The notes under the pieces were generated by a model, which saw only the letters and a program-made list of their open reading frames with translations, was not told the DNA's origin and did no database searches. Positions 5,921-6,211 of a stretch of DNA of 6,211 nt are shown piece by piece (position 1 is the first letter of the stretch; each line of letters starts with the position of its first letter). Source of the DNA: a bacterium HR41 (lineage in GTDB: Bacteria; Actinomycetota; Thermoleophilia; Solirubrobacterales; Thermoleophilaceae); contig BEIR01000083.1 in the NCBI GenBank assembly GCA_002898855.1, positions 1 to 6,211 of the forward strand, written 5' to 3'. Made by a program: the position numbers and the translations under genes.

Positions 5921-6154
5921 TCACGCCCCCTGACGGGTCTTGCGCACCGCGCGGTGATGGTGGCGACGCACCCGCCGGCGGTGGTGGCGCCGCACCCGAC
6001 GCACCGTCTGCTTGCGAGCCGCGGTGGCGTGCGAGGAGGTGTTCTTGTGCGTCGTTGTGGCGAACGCGCCGCCGGGAACCGCTCCACCCGCAAGCAGCGT
6101 AAGGGCAAGCGCTGCGACCGTCGCCTTCCTCAGTCGCTGATCGGCGTGTTCCAT
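5921..6154 (-). CDS. Small exported His/Arg-rich protein, 77 aa, function unknown
   Basis: A strong AAGGAG (6168-6163) sits eight bases before ATG 6154, so the start is well supported. The first 32 residues form a signal peptide: a charged N-region (RLRK), the hydrophobic core TVAALALTLLAGGAV and an AFA cleavage motif at 30-32. The predicted mature peptide is only about 45 residues: a Thr/Ser/Ala/His linker followed by an extremely basic tail (about 47-74) with two related units, VRRHHRRR and VRRHHHRA. It has no cysteine and no recognisable domain. The His clusters could bind metal, and the Arg-rich tail could bind polyanions such as teichoic or nucleic acids; both are inferences from composition. 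The frame is short and compositionally biased, but the RBS and signal peptide together make it likely to be real. A hairpin separates it from the two-component operon downstream on the same strand. Confidence 0.75.
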   Translation of the reverse strand: MEHADQRLRKATVAALALTLLAGGAVPGGAFATTTHKNTSSHATAARKQTVRRVRRHHRRRVRRHHHRAVRKTRQGA

Positions 6155-6162
6155 CTTTCTTG

Positions 6163-6168
6163 CTCCTT
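6163..6168 (-). promoter_or_regulatory. Shine-Dalgarno AAGGAG of the small exported-protein gene
   Basis: On the minus strand AAGGAG is followed by eight bases and then ATG 6154. It is one of only two clear ribosome-binding sites in the window and is the main support for this small gene. The remaining 43 bases to the right edge include the short palindrome AACCGGTT (6178-6185) but no convincing promoter. Confidence 0.75.
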
Positions 6169-6211
6169 TCGCTCGCGAACCGGTTGGACGTTGTGTTGCG
6201 AGCCGCGCGCC

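Noticed and set aside
5937..6010. Direct-repeat-like GGTGG/CGCAC pattern resembling a small repeat array
   Set aside because: The periodicity comes from Arg and His codons in the tail of the small exported protein. There are no regular repeat and spacer units, so it is not a CRISPR or other DNA-level array.
5815..6108. N-terminal extension of the response regulator to an upstream start
   Set aside because: The extra 98 residues are not part of the family, they pass through the 36-bp palindrome, and they overlap the small exported-protein gene. ATG 5814 gives the normal length.

Overview
The window is very GC-rich with strong third-position GC bias. It reads like an actinobacterial genome. 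The basic, Gly/Arg-rich C-terminal module after the Kelch propeller ('GRC...LPAGRYEIVV'), the leaderless-looking gene starts and the GC-rich hairpins without U-tracts fit Thermoleophilia (Solirubrobacterales-like). This placement is inferred from style, not from a marker gene. No rRNA, tRNA, CRISPR array, transposase or integrase is visible.

Layout. Positions 2-979 (+) hold the 3' part of a Kelch/galactose-oxidase-type beta-propeller gene that enters from the left edge. An amber codon stops it at 977-979, but the same frame then encodes a recognisable C-terminal module up to 1216, so the gene looks split by one nonsense change. A short promoter region (1217-1321) with a strong Shine-Dalgarno leads into 1322-2818 (+), a 498-aa exported alpha/beta hydrolase with a GHSLGG nucleophile elbow. 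A perfect 16-bp hairpin (2831-2866) follows, then 2902-3633 (+), a two-domain glutathione S-transferase-like protein with a probable leaderless start.

The right half is on the minus strand and converges on the GST-like gene. From right to left it holds a 77-aa exported His/Arg-rich protein (5921-6154), a 36-bp perfect palindrome (5836-5871), an OmpR-family response regulator (5077-5814) and a membrane sensor histidine kinase (start near 5089). The regulator and kinase overlap and form an ordinary two-component operon. The kinase is odd at both ends: it has no ATG, GTG or TTG where its first membrane helix requires a start, and its frame stays open past the ATPase domain to 3344, running 290 nt antisense into the GST-like gene. 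A TAA one frame away at 3727-3729 suggests a one-base frameshift at the natural 3' end.

No pathway ties the plus-strand genes together. The clear functional unit is the two-component system, possibly with the small exported protein as a neighbour in the same cell-envelope setting. I found no convincing new multi-gene system. The most interesting features are the three gene-boundary anomalies, the long palindrome before the regulator and the His/Arg-rich exported peptide.
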